A stretch of DNA of 64,000 bases from Antedon mediterranea (taxonomy: Eukaryota > Echinodermata > Crinoidea > Comatulida > Antedonidae), in contig NC_092673.1 of NCBI RefSeq assembly GCF_964355755.1, positions 5,709,001 to 5,773,000 of the forward strand, in the 5' to 3' direction. Position 1 is the stretch's first letter. Every line of letters starts with the position of its first letter. The position numbers were made by a program, and so were the translations under genes. Below are positions 11,524 to 23,635 of this stretch, piece after piece. The notes beneath the pieces were generated by a model, which did no database searches, was not told the origin of the DNA, and saw nothing but the letters and a program-made list of their open reading frames with translations.

Positions 11524-11620
11524 TTAAGCTACACTATCAAACTTGATGTGAAAAAAAATGTGATGTGCCCATATAAGGACATGATGATGTCATATCACTA
11601 CCATATTTGAGCATATCACT
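11524..11620. mobile_element. Family A miniature element, truncated
   Basis: It has the 'taagctacactatcaaact' terminus, 'aatgtgatgtgcccatata' and the core, but no second terminus. It is the second copy within 700 bp downstream of PRADC1. Confidence 0.7.
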
Positions 11621-12002
11621 ACAATTTTATAATATTATAATTGAGAGAATGGGCTTTTAGTAAACAAATGACAAATTATTTTCTTTTCTTTGTAAGACAC
11701 AGTGTGTTGATAATATAATAGATGATATAAAAAATTAACATTATTTTTAACAAAAAAACAGGTGGAGGTCATTTGGGATGAGCAGATAATAACCATGTCA
11801 TACACATTTCTGGGCCAAAAGTTAGAATATCTGTAGTTCTCCAAGATGAATGTGTTAATGATGTATTTATTCTTTGTTTTATATTACGTAAATGTTACGC
11901 TTTTATTACATTGGTAATGCCAACAAGTGCCTTTAGGATTAATTCAGTATGCAAACATGATACATAGTAACCAAAAAGAAAACAAAAGTAACTCATGTGT
12001 TT

Positions 12003-12191
12003 AAGCGTGGTTCCCACTAGCGACGCAACACAAGGACGTAACGCAAAGCAAGTAAATTGACCAATCACAAGCGATGGCTTATTCGCTTGTGGTTGCTAAC
12101 TGTCTATAACTTTGCTTGTCATTGGTTAAAACGCTTGCGTTGCGTTGCGTTTACATCCTTGTGTTACGTTCTAGTGGGAACCAAGCTTTAA
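12003..12191. mobile_element. Small inverted-repeat element (MITE-like), about 190 bp
   Basis: The left half 'aagcgtggttcccactagcg' plus 'caacacaaggacgtaacgca' is mirrored by the right half 'cttgtgttacgttctagtgg' plus 'gaaccaagctt'. The interior is non-coding. Confidence 0.75.
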
Positions 12192-12297
12192 GATAACACA
12201 AGTTATTTAAGAATGAAAGTTTATTTATATTATTATTACTGTCTATACAAATGAGACTATCCAACAAGAAAGGTCAGATTGTCAATACATTTAAGCG

Positions 12298-12455
12298 TTT
12301 GAATAAGGTTTATCACAAATAGCTTGCGCAACGCATGGTGGGAAGGATTTGGGAGCAAACTTCACGACGTTTGCTCCCAAACCCTTCCCATCACGCATTA
12401 TGCAATGACGTTCCTCGCGAAATCAAGCTATTTGCGATAAACCTATTTCTCCTAA
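12298..12455. mobile_element. Palindromic foldback element, about 155 bp
   Basis: The arm 'ggtttatcacaaatagcttg' is mirrored by 'caagctatttgcgataaacc'. The centre 'gggagcaaacttcacgacgt' continues into 'ttgctccc', closing a tight hairpin. Any ORF here only reflects the symmetry. Confidence 0.75.
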
Positions 12456-12957
12456 TTACATTTTATATTATTTTACTTAATTTGTCTTTCATCTATGTGT
12501 TTATAGATTTATCAAAAAAGCAATAAAGTAAATGTACTTATTTGGTTGAAATAATTTATATGATAACGTACTATGATGTATTATTAACTTATCTGTGGTT
12601 TTCAAGAGAAATAAATTGCGAATTTTACATTTTAATATTTTCCACTGCTTTTTGTTATAACAATTTGTTTTTCTACCTTACTATACGGTCACCTCCCACA
12701 GCGTTACACTTCCTATTTAATCAGTGACCACATGAATTTGTAATAGATTGGGTTTGGGTGGAGGGTGTTTTTAAGATTTCAGTGAAAATTGTATTTAAAT
12801 TAATTAATTATGTATTTGTTCTAGTATGGGACAAGCATGATGTCATACACATTTCTGAGACACAAGTTCAATATTTTTACGAGTTCTGTTTTTAACACTA
12901 CTATGTTGCAGCCAAACCAGTGTTAGGTGTTCAAATACATCTGGTGACTCCCCTGAT

Positions 12958-14200
12958 CTAGGGCGTCACTTTGAAAACCAACAACATTAATATAGTAAGA
13001 ACAGCTCCATTAGTACATGCGTTGTTTAGCACCAGAAATATCTCGTTCTGGTCTTGCTTGTTATAGTCAGTATTACAGAGATCTGTATTACAACATGTAT
13101 AACAAGTACTGCCATAGAAATCGTTCACCACACATGTCAATTCAGAACAATCAAATTCTAGGCAAATCCTATCATAGAAAATCATTTCTTGCCCACCAAA
13201 AGAAGCGTTGGTCCGAGTAGTCTGAAATATATATCGTTTAAAATCAATTAATTAAATTTCAGTATATCACCGGGAGGTTTATAATTACTGTTCTTTGCCT
13301 GATTTGTTTATATATGGGGCGACTTTTTCTCATTCTCACAGATTTCCTCATCTTTATCGTTTCAAATTAATTAATTAAAATTTCAGTATATCACCGGGCG
13401 GTTTAGAATTAATGTTCTTTGCCTATTGTGTTTATATATATATATATATAAACACAGGCATAGAACATTAATTCTAAACCGCCCGGTGACATAGCCTACA
13501 CCATTGGTAGACGTAATGAAATAAAATAGAAAACTTGGTAATTACGTCATCGTACTTGTAAGGGCCGTGATACCTTGTGTGTACGGTGAATGTACAGTAT
13601 TGTCATATCAACCAAATCATATTGGAGGTTTTTGTTTTGAAATAAAGTAGTGATCGAAGGTAAAAAAACCCATGATTTCTATTATATTTATATATCTTCA
13701 CAGTTTATAAATAATTTTCAATACCGTATATCACACTGGACGGTTGAGAGTTTTGTATGTGGCAAAAAAATGTGATGTGCCCATATATGGACATGATGAT
13801 GTCATATCACTACCATATTTGGGCATATCACTACCATATTTGAGCATATCACACTTTTTTTGTTTTTTGTCAAACTAGTTTGATAGTGTAAACAGACCTT
13901 GATAATTTACCCAACACATTCCAGGACAGGGAACCCGCGGGATATTCTCTGGATTCACCAACACCTCTCCACAATCAGGATTGAAATACTGAGTGCAATT
14001 GTAACACATAAAAGCATTATTAGCACCTAAAAGAAAACATATCGAGGATGCATAAATGGAAATTAAATAGGCTTTATAATGATATGCGTTCATATGCGTA
14101 AATTTAAACAACCTCGTCATTAAACAATTCAATATACAAATTGTTCACACTCACCAATACAGAGCAGCACAGAAGCAGCAACAAACAACTTTGCATTCAT
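12958..14200 (-). CDS. Ly6/uPAR-type three-finger, GPI-anchored surface protein
   Basis: Exons 14200-14155, 14026-13911 and 13221-12958 give 426 nt (141 residues plus stop) in frame. The start MNAKLFVAASVLLCIG is a signal peptide. The mature part starts near FMCYNCTQ and has the spaced cysteines of a Ly6 domain, closing with the family hallmark CCNTDLCN. The C-terminus (NNACTNGAVLTILMLLVF) is hydrophobic after small residues, as in a GPI-attachment signal. Such proteins sit on the outer plasma membrane and bind other proteins or receptors; the ligand cannot be told. The three-exon layout (signal peptide, first half, second half) is the classic Ly6 arrangement. The intron between exons 2 and 3 holds a palindrome and a family A element that ends about 10 nt from the donor. 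A specific orthologue was not recognised. Confidence 0.85.
13391..13489. repeat. Near-perfect palindrome of about 98 bp with an (AT)n centre
   Basis: The arm 'caccgggcggtttagaatta' and the following 'atgttctttgcctattgtgt' are mirrored by 'aacacaggcatagaacatta' and 'attctaaaccgcccggtg' around a (ta)n loop. A related single arm is at 13263-13310. It lies in the Ly6 gene intron 2. Confidence 0.85.
13757..13900. mobile_element. Family A miniature element in the Ly6 gene intron
   Basis: It carries 'atgtgatgtgcccatatatg', two 'catatcactaccatattt' motifs, 'tatcacactttttttg' and the terminus 'gatagtgtaaacagacctt'. That terminus lies about 10 nt from the exon 2 donor (GT at 13910-13909). Confidence 0.8.
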
Positions 14201-14690
14201 AGTTGATGATGATTGATTTTTTCTCTGAATAAAATCACAAAACAATGTTAATTTCAGGGAATGCTTACATTAGAAATATCGTAAAACTCGGGAATGAAAT
14301 CCAAGAAACCTTTCTTGTTACAGCGGGTACACTAAGTGAAAGCCAAAGACGAGTAAAAAAAAACTCAAAACAGAGACCCACCACACTAACCCACTAACCC
14401 CTCCCTACCATTCCTTATCTCTGAAATACCCCCAAAATTAATAGATAATAATAAATAATATGCAACCTACGATTTAAAAACATGAACACTTAAGATGAGA
14501 AAAATATCATAAAACCAGGCAACTTCAGGTGCTAGGATACCTGCAATTGTTGCAAATTCATTAACAAAAGTGCCATTAGGTTTCATCAGTGAATGCTTAC
14601 GATCGAGAGTATAGAATGCGATTGAAAAGGCCAAGTAGGTCATGTGCATTTATTTAAAAATTTTTTCGAAAAATGGTCAAAATATCCACT
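14201..14690. other. Upstream flank of the Ly6-type gene; no gene seen
   Basis: AT-rich with simple 'ccactaaccc' and '(aata)' stretches. It probably holds the Ly6-type gene promoter and 5'UTR. No exon or RNA gene was recognised. Confidence 0.5.
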
Positions 14691-15575
14691 TTATAAAGGT
14701 CAATAATTATGCGATAATATTGCCATATATGCGCATATGTAGTGTTATCATCACCTTATAGCGCCATAGTAACTAGTTATGTTAAAAAATAAAAGGATCG
14801 AAATTCGGCTAATTTTTGAAAATGTCCATGTACTATTATAGTACAGTACAGGGATTTTTTTTCGAAAAAATGGCCAAAATCACTTTTTAAAGGTCAATAA
14901 TTAGGCGATAATATTACCATATATGCGCATATAGTGTTATCATCATCTTATAGAGCCACAGTAACTAGTTATGTCCAAAAATAAAAGGGTCGAAATTTGG
15001 CCATTTTTCGAAAATTTGCCAATAATTATATCCACTTTGTAAAATTCAATAATTAGGTGATAATATTGCCATATATGCGCATATATTATAGTGTTATCAT
15101 CTTATAGAGCCATAGTAACTAGTTATGTTCAGAAATAAAAGGGCTGAATTCGGCCATTTATAAAACTTTCCCTTTTCCCTTTTTTTTAAAAATTTTGTGA
15201 TAATATTGTACAGGGATTTTTTCGACAAATGGCCAAAATATCCACCTTTTAAAAGTCAATTATTAAGCGATAATATTGCCATATATGCGCATATATAGTG
15301 TTATCATCATCTTATGGAGCCATAGTAAATAGTTATGTCCAAAAATAAAAGGGTCGAAATTCGACCAAAATATCCACTTTTTAAAAGTAAATTATCATTG
15401 TGGCCATTGAGATTCAATTATTATGCAAAAAGTAGGTCAATATTTTCCTCTCTCTTTTTAAAAGTCAATTATTAAGCGATAATATTGCCATATATACGCA
15501 TATATAGTGTTATCATCATCTTATGGAGCCATAGTAAATAGTTATGTCCAAAAATAAAAGGGTCAAAAAACGTTT
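14690..15575. repeat. Tandem array of about five 150-210 bp units
   Basis: 'gataatattgccatatatgc' followed by 'gcatatatagtgttatcatc' recurs near 14713, 14909, 15058, 15270 and 15478. Each copy is followed by 'gagccatagtaactagttat' and 'ccaaaaataaaagggtcga'. Non-coding; it lies between the Ly6 gene and the DPP7 3' end. Confidence 0.85.
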
Positions 15576-16333
15576 AAAGACGTGTTTAGGCTGGCCATTT
15601 AAAAATGGTATTTTTCACTGAAGTTTAGGCTGTGAATAATCCTATACATTTGTTTTCATTGAACAAGAAAAAAATGGTAAATATTTATTATCGTCAAAAC
15701 ACCAACAACCTAAACAAAATACAAATACCAAAAACAATTCAATGTATATATTTATAATAATGAAAAATATATAAAGTAGTCTATACAGTATAACAAATTT
15801 ACTATTACAGATTTAATAAAAACGAAATGAAACTAAACCTGAGTGAATGTTATCCCTTTTACTTACACTATCACTAAACACTGATAACTCTTTTTTTAAA
15901 TTTTTTTTATATTTCATAAGGTTTTTATAAATATATATTATTGCAGATATTGTTGTGTTCACTCCAGCTCCAACTCCAGCAATATGCCACATGTGAGTCA
16001 CCACCACAAAATAAAACTATTCGCATAATGAAGATATAGTGTTTCTATTTCCAATGTTTTATTTCACTTAAGTCATTTAAAAAAAATTAAACTTAAGTCA
16101 ATGTTTGTGCATATTTTTTATTCTTAAATTGTTTAGATGATGATGTCTATTACTTAGATAAAAAATGATGGCTTGATAAATAAGCTTGAGTTTTTCACTT
16201 AAGTACTTTTCTATCTTGACTTAAGCAAAAATCTGATAAATTTCAGGATTTTATATTGAAAAAATCTGCACTGAAATTACTGAAAGACTCATTTTGTGGC
16301 GAGATATAAGATGGCCAAAAAGTACCATATCCT
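15576..16333. other. Downstream flank of DPP7, no gene seen
   Basis: AT-rich. 16060-16250 holds 'cttaagt'-rich sequence resembling the element at 42390-42900. The DPP7 3'UTR presumably lies at the right end. Confidence 0.5.
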
Positions 16334-19300
16334 CTACACTGCAGACTTGATCCATTTCATGATGGTGACCGTCTCCAGAACTCTTGCTTCTCTAACCGAC
16401 AGTGGATCTTTAGCATTGGGAGTTCTAAGATCAAGATGATGAGCGCCATCAGGAATCAGAATAGTGGTGATGTCGTCAGATATTTCATCCAGCACTCCAC
16501 CAGCCGACCATGGATCGAGTAATCCATTGCTAAAACAACAATTGAATTTATTTCTAATTAATTTAAACTCAATTACAGAATGGTGAGAGGTTACGTGTGT
16601 TTTTATATTTGTTAGTTAGCAGGATTACTCAAAAAGTTATTGCCAGATCTTTAAAAAATTAAAAACCACAGATAGATATGTGGTCACAGGCCTTCAAATA
16701 AGGGTAAAACACAAATGGCTGTTACATTTTAGGGGAGTTCTCGTGACTGAGCTAAATCACCCTAACATGATCTAGTGAAGAAACATGATTAACATATTTT
16801 AACGTGATAGATATTATATTAAACCAATCATATTTCCAGCCACTGTTTTCAATGCAAAAATATGACTAGCCAAGTGGGGCTTACGAATATTCGATTTGGC
16901 ATTTTAAGAAAAATAGACAGATATTTCATGTGAAAATATAAAAATTGTGTTTAATTAACCTAAATATAATGTTGGTAGCCATCTCCAAGTCTTTAGCCCA
17001 AAACTGTACTGGAATCCATTTTGGTCTTGGAGTAACACCCCATGTTTTCTGGCAACCTTCTGTAAATGCTTTTATGTCCCAGGGAGATGATTCAAACATG
17101 TCGTTTTTGCCATGAGAACAGAATGGCATAACCATCTCTGTGCAACTCTGAAAGAAAATTCATATTTCTCTATTGCTGATATTGATGTAATGGCAATATA
17201 ATACATTTTATGTAGCCTTCTGCTTATGGAAAACTTATGTGAAAAGGTGTTTGTTTGTGTGGATGTACATGAGAAAGAAATATGTACCTGATATGACCAA
17301 CCCAAATCACCTAGTGTATCAACTGCATTACTAGATATATTGAAACATTTTTGATTTCCAGTAAAGTTAAAGTACACGTTGAGGGCGCTGGCAACCTGCA
17401 TTAAGATGACATCATCAGAGGCTTCAGCATTATTCATATGTTTACACACTTCCTACAGAAAGAACAAAAATATGAACATTTTTTGGCAAAATCTATCACA
17501 CTCTTGGCATATAATACCTTTTTTACTATTATTTATTGTAAACACTGGCACCCAATTGCTGCCACCAAAACAGGCCTCAGACTTACATTTATTGGCCAAG
17601 CCGGCAAAGGTGCAAGGAAATTGGCAGGGTAAGGATAGTTAACCATTGCTAGGTTAAACCATGTACCCTTGATCCAGTCTTTTACACTATTTGCATCCTC
17701 TTGTGTTTTAAGTTTGTCACAGAGTCTTAATTGTTTGGTAATTTCTGAAAGGCCTGCATCTGTATTGATAAAAAAGATGAAGTTTATAGAATTAATATAT
17801 ATCAAAAAAGCCTTTGTATTTTTGTCTTTTTCTTCTACTAAATAAAAGGGCTTTTTTTCATCTTTTTTTAACTGTTAAAACCAGCGTTCAGCAAATTTTT
17901 ATTTTGCAGCATGTAATACGGTTCCCGGGACCAAGCCAAACCACACATAATGAACAAATTGTAAGATTCCACACAACATCAGCCCCACCATGGTTGGAGT
18001 CTGTGGTAAGAACAATTTCTTGACAATTGGAGCCATCTCTAAATGTCAGAGTTAGATCGCAGAGAGGTCAATTGAATGAATAAGAAGCGGACTGAATGTA
18101 GGAATGAGTGTACAGAAATACGAAAAAAAAATAAAATAAATGAATGAATCTAACCAGACTTGGCTAATGAGTTAATGACTTCCCATGATCTTTTCACAAC
18201 TTTGGTACAGTTAGCCCCGCCTTTCTCGAAGTCGTTGGTGATGATTTCATATGGTCGAGAACAAGATGTCAAGTTGGTGAACTGCCAAATTGGAGCAGAA
18301 GCAGCCATAGCTCTATCCAGAAAGAAATATAATGGTCAATAATCATTTCACAAAATGTTCTACACACATAAGTCTTGTAAGTTTGGAATGAGAGTGTGAT
18401 ACGTACACTATTTAATCTAAATAATATATATATCTATATAAGGGAGAAGAGAAGACTCCTTCACATTATGGCATGGTTAATATTCTTACTATATTTATAG
18501 TACTGTAATTATATTTGACCATAAAAAATCGTTTAAAAAAATTGACTGGTATGTTGATCTCCCATTCGGTTTCTGTACAATTGTAGCTTAAATAAATATC
18601 CAGCGTATGTGGTGAGGTATGGAAGGCACAAATGATGGAATTTTTTAAAGACAAACAAGAATATTTACCCAACAACAATATTGGGATACTTCATCCTAAA
18701 CCAGGCTGCTAGCATGCCACCATAAGAACCTCCGAAGGCAACAACGGGGCTACCAGATGCATCCTTCATGGTTGCTTTCATGTAGCGAATCAGGGTTGCA
18801 AAATCTGCCAAGGCCTGCTCAGCTGTTAGGTAGCTTAACATTGACTTATTCTATAAAATTTGAATTTCATATTTTTGTGAATCATAATTTGTGTTACATC
18901 CTGGATAGAAGGGTGCTCTGGATGAACATTGGTGGAGTTTTAAAAGTCAAAATTGACTATTATCTGAATAATAATACCTTTTTCAAATGTGAATAATAAA
19001 TACAAATATAAAATATTGAAATATTTAATTCCCCAACAATTGGGACAAGTATTTTTTTTCACTTTACTTTACATTTTTGGGACAAAATCAGTTTGTAAAA
19101 AAAAATGTTAAAAATGAAGCTAATAAAACTAAAAATAATTTTTTACCAAAACTTACCTTGTAAGAATCATCACCATATGGCATAGATTCACCATAGTAAC
19201 GATGCTCTGCAAACACAATCATGGCATCAAACTCTGGTGCTATATCCCACATAAAGCCCTATACAAAGAAAAAGTAAATTGAGAAACAGTGCAGAATACT

Positions 19301-20956
19301 TGGCAAAATGAAGGCAGCGCCAGAGAATAAGCAATTTAATATTATTTCAGCTATATTGAAGATTAAGATTTTATAACTCAAGATTTTAATATACAGTAAT
19401 AATTTAAGCTTTTGTGACATTAATTATTCAATAAAAAATCAATAGACCTTTTCTGTTAGTATGTTTAAAAAAATGATTAATGGTTTTTCAATTTATATAG
19501 CGTAAAATACAAATAGTCTCTATGCGCTGTTTAGCACAAGTATGAAAATGTTGATGTAAAATAAACCAGGAAAAGGCCTAAGAAAACTGAATAAATTGAC
19601 CAAGACAACAGAAAAAAAGTCCGAAAACGGAATCTCACATCACCACACTGTTTCACCAACTTGTTAAGAAAAGCTAGCTATTTATTCACATAAATGAAAT
19701 TAATAGCGAAAAGAAAATGACAAAAAATGCAGTTAATGTAACATAATAGTTATCCACTTTGACCAAAAATCGGATCAAAAAAAAAATGTATTTACCTGAA
19801 AAAACTGTAATTTAAAGCAAAAAATGGTCAAATTGGCTGGCAGCCAATGTGTTTTTGGTTGAATTTAACCATTTATTTTGTCATTTATAAGTGAAAAGTT
19901 AAAACATTATTTTTTTACATGTTTTTTTCTACGGAAATGATTAACTTTATGAAGATTAATTAAATCAGACTTTGAATATGTTATTTTGTAATTTAATCAG
20001 GGAGTTGTTATTACTAATAACAACTCCCTGATTTAATTAAATCAGACTTTGAATATGTGATTTTGTAGTTTACATATTCAAAGTCTGATTTAATTAATCT
20101 TCATTTTTCATGTTTTTGAGGGACAATACATCTTTAATAAAGTAAGTGTTGTTTTGATGGCAAGAGATGACTGTTACTTACTGTATTTTCACTAAACAAT
20201 GTTATATCGCCTTCATTTCCACAGTAAAACAGTATTGGCATTCCAACACCTCCCCAATGCTCTGTGGACACCAAATACCTTTGTTTGTAAATATCGTTGT
20301 TTGCAAAGCTAAAATGGTCCACCTTTTAAAAATAACAAATATTAGTTGTACTGTGACAATTTTTTAAATATTATTAATATTAGAATATTTATTAAATGCA
20401 ATAAAAATATATAAATTTTGGTATAACGCAGTAGGCCTACTGTATAATATTTACGGGAAAAACTGCGGCAGAGTATAGATACTAGGACTAGACCATAGAC
20501 TAGCTAGGCCCTAGACCTACTTTGACAATTTAAAACTGAGTGAGGAAATGCCTAAAACAATTTATTCATTTAAACTCACAAAGATAAGTGACCAAATTAA
20601 TTTAATTTCCAAATTTTTGAAGATGGATATACTTGATTACTAAATAGGCACCAATGAATGAACCTGCCAGCGATTAGGTTAGCCTTCATCCATCAGTAAG
20701 CTAGGCCTAGCTCAGCTGGTTCCTAGGAAAGCCGAAAAGCCTACTTCTACTAGCTTCAAGCTTAGCTACTATTATTACTTTAACTAGCTAGGCCTAGCCT
20801 ATTTTATAAATTACTCACCTGTTGTTCCATATAATATGTTTTATACGCGTATTTACTAGTATGTGGCATTTTATAAAGAGGTTTTGAGCCAAACAAAACC
20901 CCAGATGTAGGCACTAAATAAGAAAGAATTAAAAGAACACTTAAAAAGACCTCCAT
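16334..20956 (-). CDS. DPP7: Dipeptidyl peptidase 2 (DPP7-like) lysosomal serine peptidase
   Basis: Nine exons, 20956-20819, 20322-20182, 19258-19157, 18850-18669, 18312-18155, 17759-17587, 17452-17288, 17147-16960 and 16529-16334, give 1443 nt (480 residues plus stop). Human DPP7 has 492. All junctions keep frame. A signal peptide ([14 protein letters not shown]) is followed by [28 protein letters not shown], the nucleophile elbow GGSYGGM (Ser169), [29 protein letters not shown] (Asp421) and DGAHHLDLR (His446 or 447). This is the family S28 catalytic triad, so the enzyme should be active. Human DPP7 removes N-terminal dipeptides after proline or alanine at acidic pH in lysosomes and vesicles; prolylcarboxypeptidase is the sister enzyme, and the [14 protein letters not shown] stretch favours DPP7. 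Exon 4 starts at 18850 because nearer AGs break the frame. The exon 5 donor (GTTAGA) is weak. Confidence 0.93.
19735..20137. mobile_element. TTAA-type element, family C, one end missing
   Basis: It ends in 'gggacaatacatctttaa' at 20120-20137. It shares 'agttatccactttgaccaaa', 'ggctggcagccaa' and 'gattaattaaatcagacttt' with the complete copy at 22167-22521. It sits in the DPP7 intron between exons 2 and 3 and contains an internal palindrome. Confidence 0.75.
19991..20100. repeat. Two adjacent hairpins inside a family C element
   Basis: A perfect palindrome at 19996-20032 (arm 'atcagggagttgttatta', one-base loop) is followed at 20034-20095 by 'aattaaatcagactttgaat' and its inverse around a 15-bp loop. 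Confidence 0.85.
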
Positions 20957-21880
20957 TATTGTCGCTCTCACTCAGGATTTGCTAAAAAATGTTTTTTTGT
21001 GTGTGAAAAAAAGAAAATTGTATCACCTGACCACACAGCGAGAAGTTGAGCACGTGATGCTTTAGGGAAATCCCCATATCATCATCATCACATGGTGATA
21101 TACGTTACACTACATTGTACAGTTGATTACGTTCAATTTAACGATCAGTTACTGTGTAATGTTCCGTTAGATGTTAAATTAAACCTGTAGTACTGCAACG
21201 TAAGTTATTGGTTACCTACGTCGGAATGTAAAAAGAAACGAACACATTTTTTAGTTGCTATATGCGGTGCCTACACTAATAGTCTAGGCTAGTATAAACT
21301 CAATTTTACGCCGTTCGTAAACAAAATATCTTAGTTCTCACTCATTCTTGCAAGAAATACGTCGTATTCATTTACAGTACGTAACGTACATCAAAACTGT
21401 ATTTGATGATCGGTACAATTTGACCTAACGTCGATAACATTTTTTGGTTAAAATGATTGAATTGTGAATCTTAACAATTTCACATGGGCCTATCATCTAA
21501 CGTTGTAAACGCACAATACTATACATAGCGTTGTTTGACGAACGGTTCAGTACTAAGCTTCTGATGTATTTTTCGTTACAATTATTACATTTCTGTTAGT
21601 GCTCAGTGTAGAAAATGCTCTTCCATGAGAAAATGTTACTACAGTAGAATTTGTTGCAACAAACGATGACGATATTAATTATAGTGATCATTCTGTTAGT
21701 GATAATATTAATATAACGTTATTGGTGACAATTTAACGACAATGATCAGTAAGTACACCAGTGAAACAACCACAAAACTAAATTTGTTTTTGTATATTTA
21801 TTTTTTTATTAACTGTGACTTGCAACTAATGATGTTATCAAAGGTGAATAAGTTACCTTTAAAATCATGGTGCATTTAAT
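20957..21880. other. DPP7 upstream region, no gene seen
   Basis: It probably contains the DPP7 promoter. There are several 'acgtac' and 'cgtaacg' patches near 21110-21430 but no clear TATA box, exon or RNA gene. Confidence 0.5.
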
Positions 21881-21884
21881 TGAG

Positions 21885-22640
21885 CAAACGAGTGACAATG
21901 TCACTTTCCTTTGCTTGTACAAATGAGGTAAGGAGTAGCAATGTTAAACAATGTCACTTCCACTTGCTTATAAAATTGAGCCAAGTAGTTACAATATTAA
22001 ACAATGTCATTCTCTTTTGTTTATACAATTGAGCTAAGGAAAGAATTGACAGTGTCAATGTCACTTCGATTGTATAAGCAAAGGAGAGTGACATTGTTTA
22101 AAATTGTCACTCCTTATATTAAATTGAGCTAAGAAGTGACATTATTTAATATTGCCACTTTTTAGCTTAAAGATGTATTGTTCCCCAAAAACATGAACAA
22201 TTAGGATTAATTAAATCAGACTTTTAATAGGTTATTTTGTAGTTTTAATAAAGTTAATCACTTCTGTAGAAAAAAAAACGGGGAAAAAAAAAATGTTTTT
22301 ACTTTAGAAAAAGACAAAATAAATGGTTAAATTCAACCAAAAACCTAGTGGCTGGCAGCCAATTTGACTTTCTTTGCTTTAAATTACAGTTTATCAGGTA
22401 AATACACTGTTTTCAATCCAATTTTTGGTCAAAGTGGATAACTATTACGGGACATTAAAATGGCATATTCCACAAACAAATGTTTAAGAATTATTTTTCA
22501 GGGGGGACAATACATCTTTAATTGGAGAGTGACACTGTTTAACATTGTCACTCCTCAACTTAATTTACAAGCAAAAGAGAATTACATTGTTAAACATTGT
22601 ACTAAGCTAAATTGTGTAATCTGAGAAAAATAACAGCACT
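21885..22640. repeat. Cluster of inverted and direct 'gtgacaatgttaaacaatgt' repeats
   Basis: Variants of 'aattgagctaagtagtgaca' and 'aacaatgtcactctcctttg' alternate in both orientations near 21890-22150 and again near 22525-22615. The TTAA element at 22167-22521 is inserted in the cluster. Non-coding. Confidence 0.75.
22167..22521. mobile_element. TTAA-flanked non-autonomous element, family C (complete copy)
   Basis: TTAA at 22167-22170 is followed by AGATGTATTGTTCCCC. The other end GGGGGGACAATACATCT is followed by TTAA (22518-22521). No ORF. Relatives are at 19735-20137, 30278-33143 (interrupted) and 38156-38603. Confidence 0.85.
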
Positions 22641-23635
22641 ACACATAATACTCAGATTTTACATTTTCTATCAATTCAACCTTAAAAAATTAAAGTAAGA
22701 AAAATAATCAATTTGAAATGACACAAATTTATTTTAAAATATAAAATAGAACTAATAAGTTTCAAATTATTTTAAAAATTAAAACCCTAATTTGATCAAT
22801 ATATTTTTACTATACAAATTAACAAATTGTTGTGAAAATGAAAAAAATAGCTGTACTGTAATTAAATATACATATTCACAAATAACAATTTGTCAATATT
22901 TGATTTAAATCATAATTGCATTTAATTCTGCTCTTGAACAAATGTTAAATGGTAACAAAGTGCATGGTGACAACTTGTTTAGTTCAACTGGAACCAATTG
23001 CATTCATTTAAATTATTATATTAGATTGCTTTAAATCTATATGAAAACCTGTATAGTAAATTGGTATTGAAAAGACTTCAACACAAGATATTATTGTACG
23101 CACTAAGTCCAATTCTTTTAAGCCTTTGGGTATTTACAGTAGTTTGAAAAAGGTTTTTTTAAACGATTGTTTGAAGAGGTATTTGAAGGAACTGGTTGAA
23201 ATATTCATTGCCTACTGTAGCAACATTTTAGAGTTTAGACAAAACTGGGGTGCACACAATACAAAACACCGGTGTTGGTGCATCAGTGTTCATAAACTCC
23301 GGAGTTTCGCTAGGCATGTGGAAGGTGTATATTAGTTGCTTTCAACATAAGCCTATCTTAATAACTAAACTCCTGACATTGAATCATAATGTGATTGTTA
23401 GTGCGTGTTACATCAGAGTGAATTTTAAATGAGCTTTTAGGAATCGCCATTGCCAAACACAAAACTGGTTTTGGATGAAATAAATGGTCATATTTTTTTG
23501 GGAAATATTATTGTGAAGTATTAATTAATATTACTATAGATTATGGTTAATGTTGAGGTTATAGCAAAGTGTATTTATTTTTGGAGTAACCTAGAATCAC
23601 AATTCATTTTGTTCAGTGCAAGAGGTAATGCGAGT
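22641..23635. other. AT-rich intergenic stretch, no gene seen
   Basis: This lies downstream of SCYL3 and probably includes its 3'UTR at the right end. Short ORFs here show no recognisable motif. Confidence 0.5.

Noticed and set aside
12335-12526. 63-codon ORF in the foldback element
   Set aside because: Arises from the palindrome; no protein features.
16335-20956. Prolylcarboxypeptidase (PRCP) rather than DPP7
   Set aside because: The motifs around [14 protein letters not shown] and LLDPWSAGG, and the overall length, fit DPP7 better, though both belong to family S28.
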